A stretch of DNA of 62,841 bases from a virus, in IMG/VR virus record IMGVR_UViG_3300027759_000093, positions 1 to 62,841 of that record, one strand, 5' to 3'. The translations under genes were made by a program, and so were the position numbers. Shown piece by piece: positions 1-7,803 of this stretch. Within the stretch, counting starts at the first letter, position 1. The number at the start of each line of letters is the position of its first letter. Below the pieces are notes generated by a model. That model worked only from the letters and a program-made list of their open reading frames with translations, was not told the DNA's origin and did no database searches.

Positions 1-1557
1 CAGTTAAACTCAAGTCTTACTCCAGTAGTTGCTCAAAATACTACAAACACATCAGCAATAAATGCTATTAATACAACATCTTTAACTAATGCCGTAAACT
101 CAGCGGTATCTAGTAAAACAAATTTACAAACACAATTAAATACAAATGCTCAAGAGTTAATTACAGCAATTAGCACTAATATTCCTACTCCTGCTCCAAT
201 AATTTTAGAAACAGTCGTTCAGGGTACAACAGTTACCATAGCGCCAGAACTTCCAACAGGGTATGCAGCAAATACTTGGTTTTATCAGGTAGAAACTGAA
301 GATCCTAGTGCAGAAAATCCATATGAAGGTGGTACTTATAATACAAGTGGTGCTCCAGAATCTATTGAATTAACTGGTTTAACACAAGGTGCTACATATT
401 CTATTAGAGTTGCTAACTGGTCAGGGCCTGTAAGTGAATATGCAGAAGTTGTTGTTTCTATACCCGCTACTCAAGGCGCAAATTTAAATGGTGGTGGAGC
501 AATTCAACCGCCACCTGCTCCAGAGCCTCCTGTTGAGCAACCATCTGATCCAACACCTATGCCAGAGCCACCTGCAGAAGAACCTCCTGTTGTAGTTGAA
601 GAGCCACCTGTTGTAGTTGAAGAGCCACCTGTTGTAGTTGAAGAGCCACCTGTTGTAGTTGAAGAGCCACCTGTTGTAGTTGAAGAGCCACCTGTTGTAG
701 TTGAAGAGCCACCTGTCGTAGAGCCTGAACCTCCTGCTATTGAAGAATTACCACCATTAACGGTTGAAGAAATTATTTCAGTTGTAGAAGATCTGGTTGC
801 TGACGGTAATTTAACAGCAGCAGATGCAGAAGCAGTACTGGATGCCTTAATGTCTGATGGAGAAATAACATCTTCAGAAATTAGTACACTTACTGATAAT
901 TTAATATCAGACGGAACTTTAACCGCAAATGAGTCAGGCTTAGTTCTAGATGCTTTAAATTCTGATGGGGTAGTTACAAATTCAGAAGTTACATCATTAG
1001 TTGAAGCACTTGTATCTGAAGGTGGATTATCTGCAAATGAAGCAGCGTTAATTGTAGATGCATTATCTGCAGATGGAGATATCACTACTTCAGAGGTAAA
1101 TAATCTATCTGATGCTTTAACTCAGGATGGGTCTTTCACCTTAGCAGAAAAAGATTTAGTTTCAGATGTATTGATAACAGCAGCAGAAGGAGCACCTGTA
1201 ACTGCTGCAAACATAGAATCGGCGGGACTTGAATATCGTGATCTTCCTCCATTAATACCAGTAGAAGTAAGAGAAGATGCTAACGGTAACCCTGTTGTTA
1301 TTACTGCAGAAGTGGCTTCAGCATTGCTTGTACTAGAAAATCCAGCAGCATTATTAGGTGCAGTTGCTACTTGTTTTAATCCAGATGAAGCAATTGAAGG
1401 TTTGACAGAAGAGCAAAAATGTGAGTTAGGCAAAGCCTTGCTTAGCATAGGTGCTGATATGTCTATTCCAGAACGTGAAAAAGCAGAAGATATTGTGGTT
1501 GTAACAATTATTGCTGGTCAAATAATTGTTGCTGCTGCACCTAGAAGAAGGAGATAA
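1..1557 (+). CDS. Large virion/tail-associated protein, 5' end outside window
   Basis: The frame is open from the first base, so this is the C-terminal 518 residues of a longer protein. Around residues 75-155 it reads like a fibronectin type III-style beta domain. It is followed by a Pro-Val-Glu linker made of perfect 21-base repeats (residues about 186-240), then a helical region of about five similar units of the form DGxLTxxEAxxVxDAL (residues 255-390), and a hydrophobic segment ending in RRRR. The DG-containing units faintly recall EF-hand or dockerin-like repeats, but I cannot assign Ca2+ binding. Its position ahead of the membrane and endolysin genes suggests a tail or fibre protein. 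Exact function unknown. Confidence 0.75.
   Translation, partial: QLNSSLTPVVAQNTTNTSAINAINTTSLTNAVNSAVSSKTNLQTQLNTNAQELITAISTNIPTPAPIILETVVQGTTVTIAPELPTGYAANTWFYQVETEDPSAENPYEGGTYNTSGAPESIELTGLTQGATYSIRVANWSGPVSEYAEVVVSIPATQGANLNGGGAIQPPPAPEPPVEQPSDPTPMPEPPAEEPPVVVEEPPVVVEEPPVVVEEPPVVVEEPPVVVEEPPVVVEEPPVVEPEPPAIEELPPLTVEEIISVVEDLVADGNLTAADAEAVLDALMSDGEITSSEISTLTDNLISDGTLTANESGLVLDALNSDGVVTNSEVTSLVEALVSEGGLSANEAALIVDALSADGDITTSEVNNLSDALTQDGSFTLAEKDLVSDVLITAAEGAPVTAANIESAGLEYRDLPPLIPVEVREDANGNPVVITAEVASALLVLENPAALLGAVATCFNPDEAIEGLTEEQKCELGKALLSIGADMSIPEREKAEDIVVVTIIAGQIIVAAAPRRRR
586..717 (+). repeat. 21-bp tandem repeats encoding a PPVVVEE linker
   Basis: Five perfect units of gagccacctgttgtagttga(a) run from 601 to 705, flanked by partial units. 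Each encodes EPPVVVE. They form a stiff acidic proline-rich spacer inside the virion protein and are likely to vary in copy number by slippage. Confidence 0.9.
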
Positions 1558-1558
1558 A

Positions 1559-1735
1559 ATGAAAAAGTTAAAAGAATGGGGTATGGCAGCCCTAAACGAA
1601 AACTTTACATTCCTTGGCTTCTTTGTAGCATGGGTGGTTTTAGAGGGTAGCGCAAAGACGGTGGTTGGGTACGTAACCCTAGCATCAGTAGCCATATGGT
1701 TTGCAACCATCGGGATTCGTAAAGAAGACAAATAG
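1559..1735 (+). CDS. Small two-helix membrane protein, holin-like
   Basis: 58 residues. The ATG at 1559 follows AGAAGGAGA at a good distance, and the stop of the preceding gene lies one base upstream. Two hydrophobic stretches (about residues 13-28 and 30-49) are joined by a short GSAKT turn, with a basic N-terminus and a KEDK tail. This size and topology and the neighbouring lipoprotein and endolysin make a holin or lysis-accessory role plausible, but no family signature is visible. Confidence 0.6.
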   Translation: MKKLKEWGMAALNENFTFLGFFVAWVVLEGSAKTVVGYVTLASVAIWFATIGIRKEDK

Positions 1736-1759
1736 CAATAGTATAGTATAATAAAGGTT

Positions 1760-1954
1760 ATGAAAAACCTTCGTAGCCTACTAGTTATATCATTAATAGC
1801 CTTATCCTTGACTGGATGCTCTAATAAGTATCGCTATGATTGTCAAGATCCAGAAAACTGGAATAAAGAGTCATGCAATCCACCAACTTGTTTAGGGTAT
1901 GGAGAATGCGTAAATGATATTTATGGTTATGATCCAAGAGAGGTAGCAAAATGA
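1760..1954 (+). CDS. Small lipoprotein
   Basis: 64 residues. The N-terminus has a basic start, a hydrophobic core and the lipobox LTGC, so it should be lipidated at Cys20 after export. The mature part has five further cysteines (CQDPENW, ESCNPPTCLGYGEC), suggesting disulfides outside the cell. A TATAAT box at 1747-1752 lies seven bases before the ATG, which predicts a leaderless transcript. Stop and next start overlap (ATGA). It could act in lysis or in superinfection exclusion, both of which use lipoproteins in phages. Confidence 0.7.
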   Translation: MKNLRSLLVISLIALSLTGCSNKYRYDCQDPENWNKESCNPPTCLGYGECVNDIYGYDPREVAK

Positions 1955-2355
1955 GACAAAGATATACTTCAAATGAGTTAGACGCAAGATTAAAGTTTTT
2001 CCTTGGACTAACACTGGGGGCAATTTTACTATTTACAACAATGGGTATTTTATATGCCTTGGTTTTTGTAACTCAACCACTGGGTAATGTGTCAGAAAAC
2101 GACAAGATGTTCTTTAATGTTTTATCCTCAGTTGCAACATTTATTACTGGAACACTTGCGGGTATATTAATTGGCAAAGATGGCGCTAAAGATGTAATGT
2201 CTGCACAAATAGCAAATAAAGAAGTAGATGCTAAAAATATGCAAGCAGATAAGAAATTAGAATCAGAAATTGACGCAACAGCAGCACGTCTAGCAGCAAA
2301 ACCAGACGGGGCAATGCCAGAAGAACAACCAGTTGATACAGATTGGGATAAGTAA
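1951..2355 (+). CDS. Membrane protein with two TM helices, putative holin
   Basis: 134 residues. Two strong transmembrane segments (about residues 15-40 and 50-68) are followed by a soluble helical, charged C-terminal domain. It overlaps the lipoprotein by 4 bases and sits two bases before the endolysin gene. That gives the order expected for a holin, but the family is not recognised. Confidence 0.6.
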   Translation: MRQRYTSNELDARLKFFLGLTLGAILLFTTMGILYALVFVTQPLGNVSENDKMFFNVLSSVATFITGTLAGILIGKDGAKDVMSAQIANKEVDAKNMQADKKLESEIDATAARLAAKPDGAMPEEQPVDTDWDK

Positions 2356-2357
2356 AA

Positions 2358-2936
2358 ATGGCAGATCAAGGTACAGCAGCACGTTTAATTGAAGTTGCCA
2401 CAGCAGAAATTGGCACTATTGAAGGACCAAAAGACAACGAAACAAAGTACGGCTCTTATACAAAGGCTAACTTCCAACCTTGGTGTGGATCATTTGTTAA
2501 TTGGTGTGGCAACGAGGCTGGCGTAAAAATTCCTAACACTGTTTATACTCCAGGTGGCGCAGCAGCATTTAAAAAGGCTGGTCAATGGATTGATGTTGAC
2601 ATAGCAGATCCAGAACCAGGCGATATTGCTTATTTTGATTTTCCTTCAGACGGCGTTGATCGTATTAGTCACGTTGGCATTGTTGTTAAAGATAATGAAG
2701 ATGGAACTGTTTGGTGTATTGAAGGAAACACTTCTTCAAAGAAATCTGGAAGTCAAAGAAATGGTGGAGAGGTTTGCAAACAACTTCGTGCTTATAAAAA
2801 GAACAAGGCTGGAGTTTTAATCTCAATAGTTGGGTTTGGTCGTCCAAAATTTGGAGCAACTGCCCCTACTGCAACTGCTAAAAAATCTCAAAATAAAGCA
2901 AAAACATGCTCAGCATGTGGTCAAACTATTAAATAA
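2358..2936 (+). CDS. CHAP/NlpC-P60-type endolysin
   Basis: 192 residues. The N-terminal part is a papain-like amidase/peptidase domain: PWCGSFVNW carries the likely nucleophile Cys43, SHVGIVV the likely His105, and EGNTS (122-126) the third polar residue. This is the usual layout of CHAP and TIGR02594-type peptidoglycan hydrolases. A linker of Ala, Thr and Lys leads to a short C-terminal CSACGQ half zinc ribbon that may help wall binding. There is no signal peptide, so it should depend on a holin. It is the last gene of the plus-strand lysis-like set. Confidence 0.8.
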   Translation: MADQGTAARLIEVATAEIGTIEGPKDNETKYGSYTKANFQPWCGSFVNWCGNEAGVKIPNTVYTPGGAAAFKKAGQWIDVDIADPEPGDIAYFDFPSDGVDRISHVGIVVKDNEDGTVWCIEGNTSSKKSGSQRNGGEVCKQLRAYKKNKAGVLISIVGFGRPKFGATAPTATAKKSQNKAKTCSACGQTIK

Positions 2937-2942
2937 AGGTGT

Positions 2943-2971
2943 TTGACTAAGCAAAAAGGGTTTGGTATACT
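2943..2971 (+). promoter_or_regulatory. SigA-type promoter TTGACT-17-TATACT
   Basis: TTGACT at 2943-2948 and TATACT at 2966-2971 are separated by exactly 17 bases, upstream of the Ntn-hydrolase gene. An AGGGGGA Shine-Dalgarno sequence follows at about 2987-2993. Confidence 0.8.
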
Positions 2972-3000
2972 TAAGTAGTATATTCTAGGGGGATTTTCGT

Positions 3001-3525
3001 ATGACAGTATTAGCCGTAGTTCGCCATGAAGGAAAAATCTTTATGGCTGGAGATCGTGGTGCCTCTGATGATAATACAATTCTTTCTTTAACAGCACCAA
3101 AGGTTTGGAAACTTGGCCCATATTTAATTGGATACGCTGGAGCATTAGACGGTGAGCGTATTCGCTATAACTTTAATCCATATGTGCCAGATATAAAAGA
3201 TACAGATAAATTTATGCAAACTAAGTTTATTAAACAACTAAGAAATTTTTATAATGATTGGTGGGTTGATACATCTAAAGAAGGTGATCTTGGTCTTATT
3301 ATTTGTATTAGAGGACAGATATATGAACACAGTTCGGTAGATATGTCATTATCAAAATATAATTTAGATTATTTAGCAATGGGGTCAGGTGCAGAATATG
3401 CATACGGATACTTAAATGCTACAGAAAACTCAAAAGATGCTCGTAAAAGAGTTGTCGGAGCAGTAAATTCTGCTATTAAATTTAGCCCCTCCTGTATGGG
3501 GCCAGTTGACGTAGTAAGCATTTAG
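3001..3525 (+). CDS. HslV/proteasome-beta-like Ntn-hydrolase
   Basis: 174 residues. The N-terminus MTVLAVVRHEGKIFMAGDRG aligns by eye with the start of mature HslV (TTIVxVRRxxxVVxxGDGQ). After Met removal Thr2 would be the N-terminal nucleophile, Asp18 matches HslV Asp17 and Lys34 (APKVWKL) matches Lys33. A later LAMGSGAEYA matches the HslV IAxGSGGPYA active-site loop. The length equals that of HslV. No HslU ATPase is seen in the window. It could be a peptidase working with a host unfoldase, a morphogenesis protease, or an inactive relative. It has its own strong promoter. Confidence 0.75.
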   Translation: MTVLAVVRHEGKIFMAGDRGASDDNTILSLTAPKVWKLGPYLIGYAGALDGERIRYNFNPYVPDIKDTDKFMQTKFIKQLRNFYNDWWVDTSKEGDLGLIICIRGQIYEHSSVDMSLSKYNLDYLAMGSGAEYAYGYLNATENSKDARKRVVGAVNSAIKFSPSCMGPVDVVSI

Positions 3526-3540
3526 CGCTATACTTAATAT

Positions 3541-3747
3541 ATGAACCATAAGCATAAAGAAGATTTGTCTGCAGAAGAACAAGAGTTTGGTATCTGGCTT
3601 GAAAACGGTATTGAAAGAGGTTGGGTAACACCCCCTTATTGCAATACTCACGATGGTGGATACGAATATATGGGTGAAGAAGAGCAAGAAGAATGGGAAG
3701 CAGGTGGCGACCCATGTTGTCATGTCATCAGATTGATGATATCTTAA
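3541..3747 (+). CDS. Small acidic protein with conserved Cys/His
   Basis: 68 residues, not assignable to a named family. It is acidic, with GWVTPPYCNTHDGG in the middle and GGDPCCHVIR near the end, which could form a small metal site. This pattern of TPPxCxTHD then GGDPC is familiar from small actinobacteriophage proteins of unknown function. TATACT at 3529-3534 puts the transcription start on the ATG, so it is probably leaderless. Confidence 0.65.
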   Translation: MNHKHKEDLSAEEQEFGIWLENGIERGWVTPPYCNTHDGGYEYMGEEEQEEWEAGGDPCCHVIRLMIS

Positions 3748-3763
3748 ATAGATTAGGAATAAA

Positions 3764-4756
3764 ATGAAAAAGATAACGTTTATACTTACAGCAACATTTT
3801 TTTTGGGATTGTTTCAATCACAACCAGCAAATGCTGAGGTTTGCTCTACTGGAACATACACAGTAGGAGGAATTAATACTTTTGGTGATTTGCCATGCAG
3901 TGATCCTGGAACTGAAATTAATGTAACCGTTCGTGGTTTGCATGACTATGGAGTTCCTGGTGGGCCAACAGCCTATTGTTCATTTGTATATGTAAGAAAA
4001 AATTTGGGGACTTCTGCAAGTCCAAATTGGTCTGCATCTACGGACACAATCTGTCCTCCAAAGCCAGCGCAAGTGCCTACGCCAACGCCAACGCCAGTGC
4101 CTACGCCAACGCCAACGCCAGTGCCTACGCCAACGCCAACGCCAGTGCCTACGCCAACGCCTACGCCTGAGCCAACTGCAACTCCAATAGCAACTTCAAC
4201 ACAAATTACCCTAAATACTTTGGCTGGATTTGCTTTAGTTGATGAAAATAACATTGTTCGTAATACCATTGTCCGCAACGTTAGAGAATTTTCTAATAGA
4301 GAAACATACACAACTGATGATGGTTATTGTTCAACTGGATGTAGTGTTATTTTACAAACTCAAGCAAAAAGTGATGGAAGTATTAGTCATTACAGCACTA
4401 ACGATAGCATTACAGTTACATATAACAATACAGAAAAAACGTTTGATGTAAAAGAAAATAAACTTGTTGTTTCTAAAGTTCTGGCACCAGAAATAATTCA
4501 AACAGAAGGATTTAATTTAATTACATCTTTTGAAATATTATTTTTTGAAAATGAATTAAGCAATAATGGTGTTTTTGTAAATGCAACTAATAATACACAA
4601 ACACAAAATTCTACTGATGTTGTTACCGATAACCTTGTTTTAACTCAAAAGGTTACAGAGCAACAATTAGAAACAATTATTAATAATGGGACAACCGTTG
4701 TTATAAAACAAAATATACGAAAGTTAACTCGTTTGCTTCAAAGTTGGCTTTTATAA
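3764..4756 (+). CDS. Secreted protein with PTPTPTPV stalk
   Basis: 330 residues. A clear Sec signal peptide (basic start, hydrophobic core, PANAE cleavage near residue 24) precedes a Cys-containing domain (about 25-100), a rigid Pro-Thr stalk (about 104-140) encoded by 24-base repeats, and a C-terminal Asn/Thr-rich beta-type domain. No catalytic motif is seen. A phage-encoded exported stalk protein could be displayed on the infected cell or sit in the virion. It stands alone before the tRNA cluster. Confidence 0.7.
   Translation: MKKITFILTATFFLGLFQSQPANAEVCSTGTYTVGGINTFGDLPCSDPGTEINVTVRGLHDYGVPGGPTAYCSFVYVRKNLGTSASPNWSASTDTICPPKPAQVPTPTPTPVPTPTPTPVPTPTPTPVPTPTPTPEPTATPIATSTQITLNTLAGFALVDENNIVRNTIVRNVREFSNRETYTTDDGYCSTGCSVILQTQAKSDGSISHYSTNDSITVTYNNTEKTFDVKENKLVVSKVLAPEIIQTEGFNLITSFEILFFENELSNNGVFVNATNNTQTQNSTDVVTDNLVLTQKVTEQQLETIINNGTTVVIKQNIRKLTRLLQSWLL
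4073..4168 (+). repeat. 24-bp tandem repeats (PTPTPTPV stalk)
   Basis: Three exact units of gtgcctacgccaacgccaac(gcca) at 4073-4144 are followed by a diverged fourth unit. They are G+C-rich compared with their surroundings. Confidence 0.9.
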
Positions 4757-4769
4757 TTTAATGTCGTTA

Positions 4770-4840
4770 GCGGATATTGCATAGTGGTAGTGCGTAACCT
4801 TGCCAAGGTTAAAGTGCGGGTCCGATTCCCGCTATCCGCT
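4770..4840 (+). tRNA. tRNA-Gly(GCC)
   Basis: Complete cloverleaf: acceptor GCGGATA/TATCCGC, anticodon arm TAACC-TTGCCAA-GGTTA (anticodon GCC), T arm GCGGG-TCCGATT-CCCGC. The CCA end is not encoded. Confidence 0.93.
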
Positions 4841-4844
4841 CTAT

Positions 4845-4916
4845 GCCCTCATCGTCTAGTGGTTAGGACATCACCCTTTCACGGTGGTAGCAGGGGTTCA
4901 ATTCCCCTTGGGGGTA
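4845..4916 (+). tRNA. tRNA-Glu(TTC)
   Basis: Acceptor GCCCTCA/TGGGGGT (with wobble pairs), anticodon arm TCACC-CTTTCAC-GGTGG (anticodon TTC), T loop TTCAATT. Lies 4 bases after tRNA-Gly. No CCA encoded. Confidence 0.93.
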
Positions 4917-4918
4917 CT

Positions 4919-4990
4919 GCCTCCTTAACTCAGTGGCAGAGTACCCGCCTTGTAAGCGGGTTGTCGTAGGTTCAAATCCTACAGGAGGCT
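4919..4990 (+). tRNA. tRNA-Thr(TGT)
   Basis: Acceptor GCCTCCT/AGGAGGC, anticodon arm CCCGC-CTTGTAA-GCGGG (anticodon TGT), T loop TTCAAAT. Third of the tight plus-strand tRNA trio. Confidence 0.93.
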
Positions 4991-5020
4991 CAACATGATA
5001 CAATGGAATAAAGGAGAAAA

Positions 5021-5734
5021 ATGGCAATAACAATTTATTGGGCTTGTTTGGAAAACGAATGGGTAAAAGCAGATGAACCAGAAAAAGTATTAAAAAGATT
5101 TTATTCTTCTAAAGGAATTCAAAGTGTAGAACGAAATCATCCAATGGCACTTAATCATTGTCCAGTTTTTAATCAAACATTAGCAAATACTTATGCAGTA
5201 AAGTCAATATATGATTATTCATTTAAAATTCAAAACAATAAATGTGTTTCTCTTGACCATGGTCAAAGATTTTTTGATGAACATATTATTGTTAGATCTA
5301 TAGATAAAAAATTTTTTGGTTATCAAAATAAATATATATTTTTTACAGAAGAGGATAGTTTAATAATGAACGCCTATCAGCATCCAATTTTTGAAGAAAA
5401 TGAAATATCAAAAAGGTGCATGATCATTCCTGGATCGTTTGACATAGGAAAATATTTTCGTAATTTAGAATTTTCTTTTATTTTAAAAGATGGATTTGAT
5501 GAGTTTGTTGTTAAAAACAACGATGTTTTATATTATTTAACGTTTAACACTAAAGAAAAAATTGAATTTAAACAATTTAGGGATGTTCCTGAATTAAGTG
5601 CTATGATGCAATCACTTAGACGTGCAGATAGTTTTAATTTAAGCCGAAGGGTTCCAACAATGGATGTGTGGTATGACAAATTTAAAGGGAAAAAGTGGAT
5701 TTTAAATAAAATTAAAGAAAATTTATTAGATTAA
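5021..5734 (+). CDS. Distant DUF6065-like phage protein
   Basis: 237 residues, no named function. It shares the plan of the three DUF6065-like proteins at 19827, 20536 and 38286: an N-terminal segment naming a Cys-Pro-x-Phe site (LNHCPVF), a middle SIYDYSF block, and an IIPGSFDIGKYFRNLEF core where the others have IPAGTPIAQVIPF. It is more divergent than they are to each other. GATACAAT at about 4995 and AAGGAGAAAA before the ATG give it its own promoter and Shine-Dalgarno sequence. Confidence 0.6.
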   Translation: MAITIYWACLENEWVKADEPEKVLKRFYSSKGIQSVERNHPMALNHCPVFNQTLANTYAVKSIYDYSFKIQNNKCVSLDHGQRFFDEHIIVRSIDKKFFGYQNKYIFFTEEDSLIMNAYQHPIFEENEISKRCMIIPGSFDIGKYFRNLEFSFILKDGFDEFVVKNNDVLYYLTFNTKEKIEFKQFRDVPELSAMMQSLRRADSFNLSRRVPTMDVWYDKFKGKKWILNKIKENLLD

Positions 5735-5743
5735 ACTTATGAT

Positions 5744-5780
5744 ATAATTATAATGTATCTGCCAAATGGGGATACATTAA
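5744..5780 (+). promoter_or_regulatory. Hsp20 promoter -10 box and 5' UTR hairpin
   Basis: TGATATAAT (-10 at 5744-5749) is followed by a perfect 9-bp hairpin, TAATGTATC (5752-5760) with GATACATTA (5772-5780), in the leader of the heat-shock gene. The Shine-Dalgarno GAAAGGGGA lies at about 5793-5801. Confidence 0.55.
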
Positions 5781-5805
5781 CTTATTCGCTTGAAAGGGGA
5801 ATAAA

Positions 5806-6222
5806 ATGGTAACACAGTTTGCAATGGATCTATTCAATGATCCTTTTTTTATTGGCTTTAACAGAGAGTTAAGCCGTTTAAATACAGCACATAAAATAAA
5901 TTCACAATCATATCCTCCGTATGATCTTCTTAAATTAGATGAAGATACATATAGGCTATCTCTTGCTATTGCGGGATTTACAAAAGAAGATATTGATGTA
6001 TCAGTAGACAATGGAACCCTGGTAATTAAAGGTGAAATTGTAGAGGTTGCAGATGCCGAAGTTGTTCACAAAGGAATTGCTGGTCGTAAATTTGTACGAT
6101 CTTTTGCTTTGGGTGAATATATGGAAGTACCTAGTGCTGAACTAAAAAATGGATTACTAACAATTAGTGTTGTTCGTGTCATTCCTGAAGACAAAAAACC
6201 TAAAGTAATTAAAATAAAATAA
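5806..6222 (+). CDS. Small heat-shock protein (Hsp20/IbpA type)
   Basis: 138 residues. An alpha-crystallin domain occupies about residues 40-130: YPPYDLLKLDEDTYRLSLAI, GFTKEDIDVSV, GTLVIKGE, GIAGRKFVRSFALGEYM, and AELKNGLLTISVVR, closing with PKVIKIK. RKFVRSF and the NGLL motif are typical of the IbpA branch. As an ATP-independent holdase it would keep unfolding proteins soluble. Related genes occur in several large aquatic phages. The leader contains a stable hairpin (see findings). Confidence 0.9.
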   Translation: MVTQFAMDLFNDPFFIGFNRELSRLNTAHKINSQSYPPYDLLKLDEDTYRLSLAIAGFTKEDIDVSVDNGTLVIKGEIVEVADAEVVHKGIAGRKFVRSFALGEYMEVPSAELKNGLLTISVVRVIPEDKKPKVIKIK

Positions 6223-6294
6223 AAAATAACAACCTGGGCATGTTGTAAAACTGCCTATTTTTTGATATACTTAGATATAACTATAGGAGAGTTT

Positions 6295-6468
6295 ATGCCA
6301 AGATATGACTACAAATGCTCTATTTGTTCTTCACAGATTGAATTTGAAAAAAAGTTTGATGAAGAACTATTTCCAGTATGCTGTAATCAATCTATGCAAA
6401 GGCTTTGGAGTGCTACTACTGCAATTTTCAATGGTAGTGGATTTTATTCAACCGACAACAGAAAGTAG
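6295..6468 (+). CDS. FmdB-type zinc ribbon protein
   Basis: 57 residues. The start MPRYDYKCSICSSQIEFEKK is the FmdB/CxxC_CXXC_SSSS opening. A second Cys pair lies in FPVCCNQSM, and the tail SGFYSTD is also characteristic of FmdB. AGGAGA precedes the ATG at 6295, with TATACT at 6266-6271. Likely a small zinc-binding regulator. Confidence 0.8.
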   Translation: MPRYDYKCSICSSQIEFEKKFDEELFPVCCNQSMQRLWSATTAIFNGSGFYSTDNRK

Positions 6469-6483
6469 ATGTATAATATGAGT

Positions 6484-6741
6484 ATGACTAACACTATTGA
6501 AGATCATCCAAGCGTAGTTTCAAAAAAATACATACTAAATGCCAATGATCGCTGCGACAAGTGTGAAGCACAAGCCTTAGTTAGAGTTAAAGGTTTATCG
6601 GGACAACTAACATTCTGTAATCATCATTATGAAAAAATAATGAATAACCCTGACTCACACAACAAAATGATGGCTTTTTTAGTAGAAATTCTTGATGAGC
6701 GTGAAAAACTTATTAAAGATAAAACCGTTGGAGGTATATAA
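6484..6741 (+). CDS. DUF7455-like actinobacterial zinc protein
   Basis: 85 residues from ATG 6484. DRCDKCEAQALVRV, then LTFCNHHYEK, matches the actinobacterial DUF7455 pattern (DRCDRCGAQAYVR, LLFCAHHxxK) as I know it. This supports an actinobacterial host. TATAAT occupies 6472-6477, touching an in-frame ATG at 6478, so the transcript should begin at the ATG at 6484, which I therefore prefer. Confidence 0.75.
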   Translation: MTNTIEDHPSVVSKKYILNANDRCDKCEAQALVRVKGLSGQLTFCNHHYEKIMNNPDSHNKMMAFLVEILDEREKLIKDKTVGGI

Positions 6742-7148
6742 TGTATGAGTATTTTGTTAGAGAAGTAAAAAATGTTGTTGATGGAGATACCATTGATGTA
6801 ATTATTGATTTAGGGTTTGATATTTTATTTTCATCCCGTGTTCGTTTGGCAGGTATTGATACGCCAGAATCACGCACAACAGATAAGGCTGAAAAGGCTC
6901 TTGGTCTTGAGGCTAAAGAATATTTAAAGAAACAACTTAAGGATGCTAAGTCAGTTGTAATTCGTACAGAAAAAATGGATTCATCAGAAAAATATGGTCG
7001 TATTCTTGGTTGGGTATATATTAATGGAGAATCAGAATCTATTAACAATAAGATGATTAGTGATGGCTATGCTTGGGGTTATCTTGGAGATACCAAGGTT
7101 AAAGATTTTGAAGTTCTTAAAAAGGCCAGAGAAAGGTCAAAGAAATGA
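6741..7148 (+). CDS. Thermonuclease (SNase family)
   Basis: 135 residues. It has all the SNase landmarks: VVDGDTIDVIID (Ca2+-binding Asp), RVRLAGIDTPES (catalytic Arg and Glu) and KYGRILGWVYING (second catalytic Arg). It overlaps the previous stop by one base and the thioredoxin start by four. Possible roles are host DNA degradation or recycling of nucleotides. Confidence 0.9.
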   Translation: MYEYFVREVKNVVDGDTIDVIIDLGFDILFSSRVRLAGIDTPESRTTDKAEKALGLEAKEYLKKQLKDAKSVVIRTEKMDSSEKYGRILGWVYINGESESINNKMISDGYAWGYLGDTKVKDFEVLKKARERSKK

Positions 7149-7408
7149 AAGAAAAGTCAATAGTTTATTTTTCTGCAGATTGGTGCCCATCTTGCAAAAG
7201 AACAAAACCAGTTGTAGAAGAAATCAATAGAGATATTTTTCCTGGTATGTTTCAAATGATTGATGTTGATATAGAACGAGAAATGGCTATAACTTTTCAA
7301 ATTAGTTCTATTCCAACATTTGTTTTATTTGAAGATGGTTGTGAAATTAATCGTATGATGGGTAATCAGACAAAACAATCTTTAATAAATTTTATAAACA
7401 ATGGATAA
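7145..7408 (+). CDS. Thioredoxin-like protein
   Basis: 87 residues. DWCPSCK holds the redox pair Cys14/Cys17 and SIPTF gives the cis-proline loop. It is shorter than bacterial thioredoxin (about 105) but has the full fold core. The 4-base overlap with the nuclease gene indicates one operon. It could reduce the phage ribonucleotide reductase. Confidence 0.85.
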   Translation: MKEKSIVYFSADWCPSCKRTKPVVEEINRDIFPGMFQMIDVDIEREMAITFQISSIPTFVLFEDGCEINRMMGNQTKQSLINFINNG

Positions 7409-7785
7409 TGAAAAAACTATTCAAGAGAATATTTAACCCAGATGGTAAAACTATGACTTCAAGTGAAAATGAAATGATTGAAAAGTTAATACTTGAAGGT
7501 GGCTTAGAGGTCGCAGGTGTTGATTCTGAAAACGGATCATTACTATATTCATTTACCCCTAAAATTAAAGAATTAATGCCAGAACTTTACAACGATCATC
7601 TCAACAGAGTTAATGCTGAGATACTTTCTTTATGGGAAAGAGCCTATGTAGACATAGATTTCTTGTCAAAAGAGCCAATAGTGACTCTTACAGATAAATC
7701 TTTTGATCCCGTAGAAATGTCAAAACTACGCAAGCAAGACGTTTGGGCTATAGAAGAACTTAAACGTCTAACTCGCAAGAAATAA
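7408..7785 (+). CDS. Hypothetical helical protein
   Basis: 125 residues, family not recognised. It starts on the last base of the thioredoxin stop codon. Mostly helical and charged, with no Cys and no hydrophobic segment. The middle contains FTPKIKELMPELYNDHLNRV. Phage proteins of this size beside thermonuclease genes are common and uncharacterised. Confidence 0.65.
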   Translation: MKKLFKRIFNPDGKTMTSSENEMIEKLILEGGLEVAGVDSENGSLLYSFTPKIKELMPELYNDHLNRVNAEILSLWERAYVDIDFLSKEPIVTLTDKSFDPVEMSKLRKQDVWAIEELKRLTRKK

Positions 7786-7803
7786 CTCTGATATAATAAA
7801 AGC

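Noticed and set aside
504-1085. Antisense Ser/Thr-rich frame opposite the virion protein repeats
   Set aside because: It mirrors the repeat-coded Glu/Val linker on the other strand. No promoter or ribosome site, and the plus frame is a clear protein.
3001-3525. True HslVU or proteasome operon
   Set aside because: No ATPase or alpha-subunit gene lies next to it; the protein is described only as HslV-like.
4784-4969. Open frame across the plus-strand tRNA trio
   Set aside because: It runs through three well-folded tRNAs and has no ribosome site; it is a shadow of the tRNA genes.
6222-6262. Terminator after Hsp20
   Set aside because: ACAAC/GTTGT is only 5 bp with an 8-base loop and the T run is interrupted by the next promoter; too weak to call.
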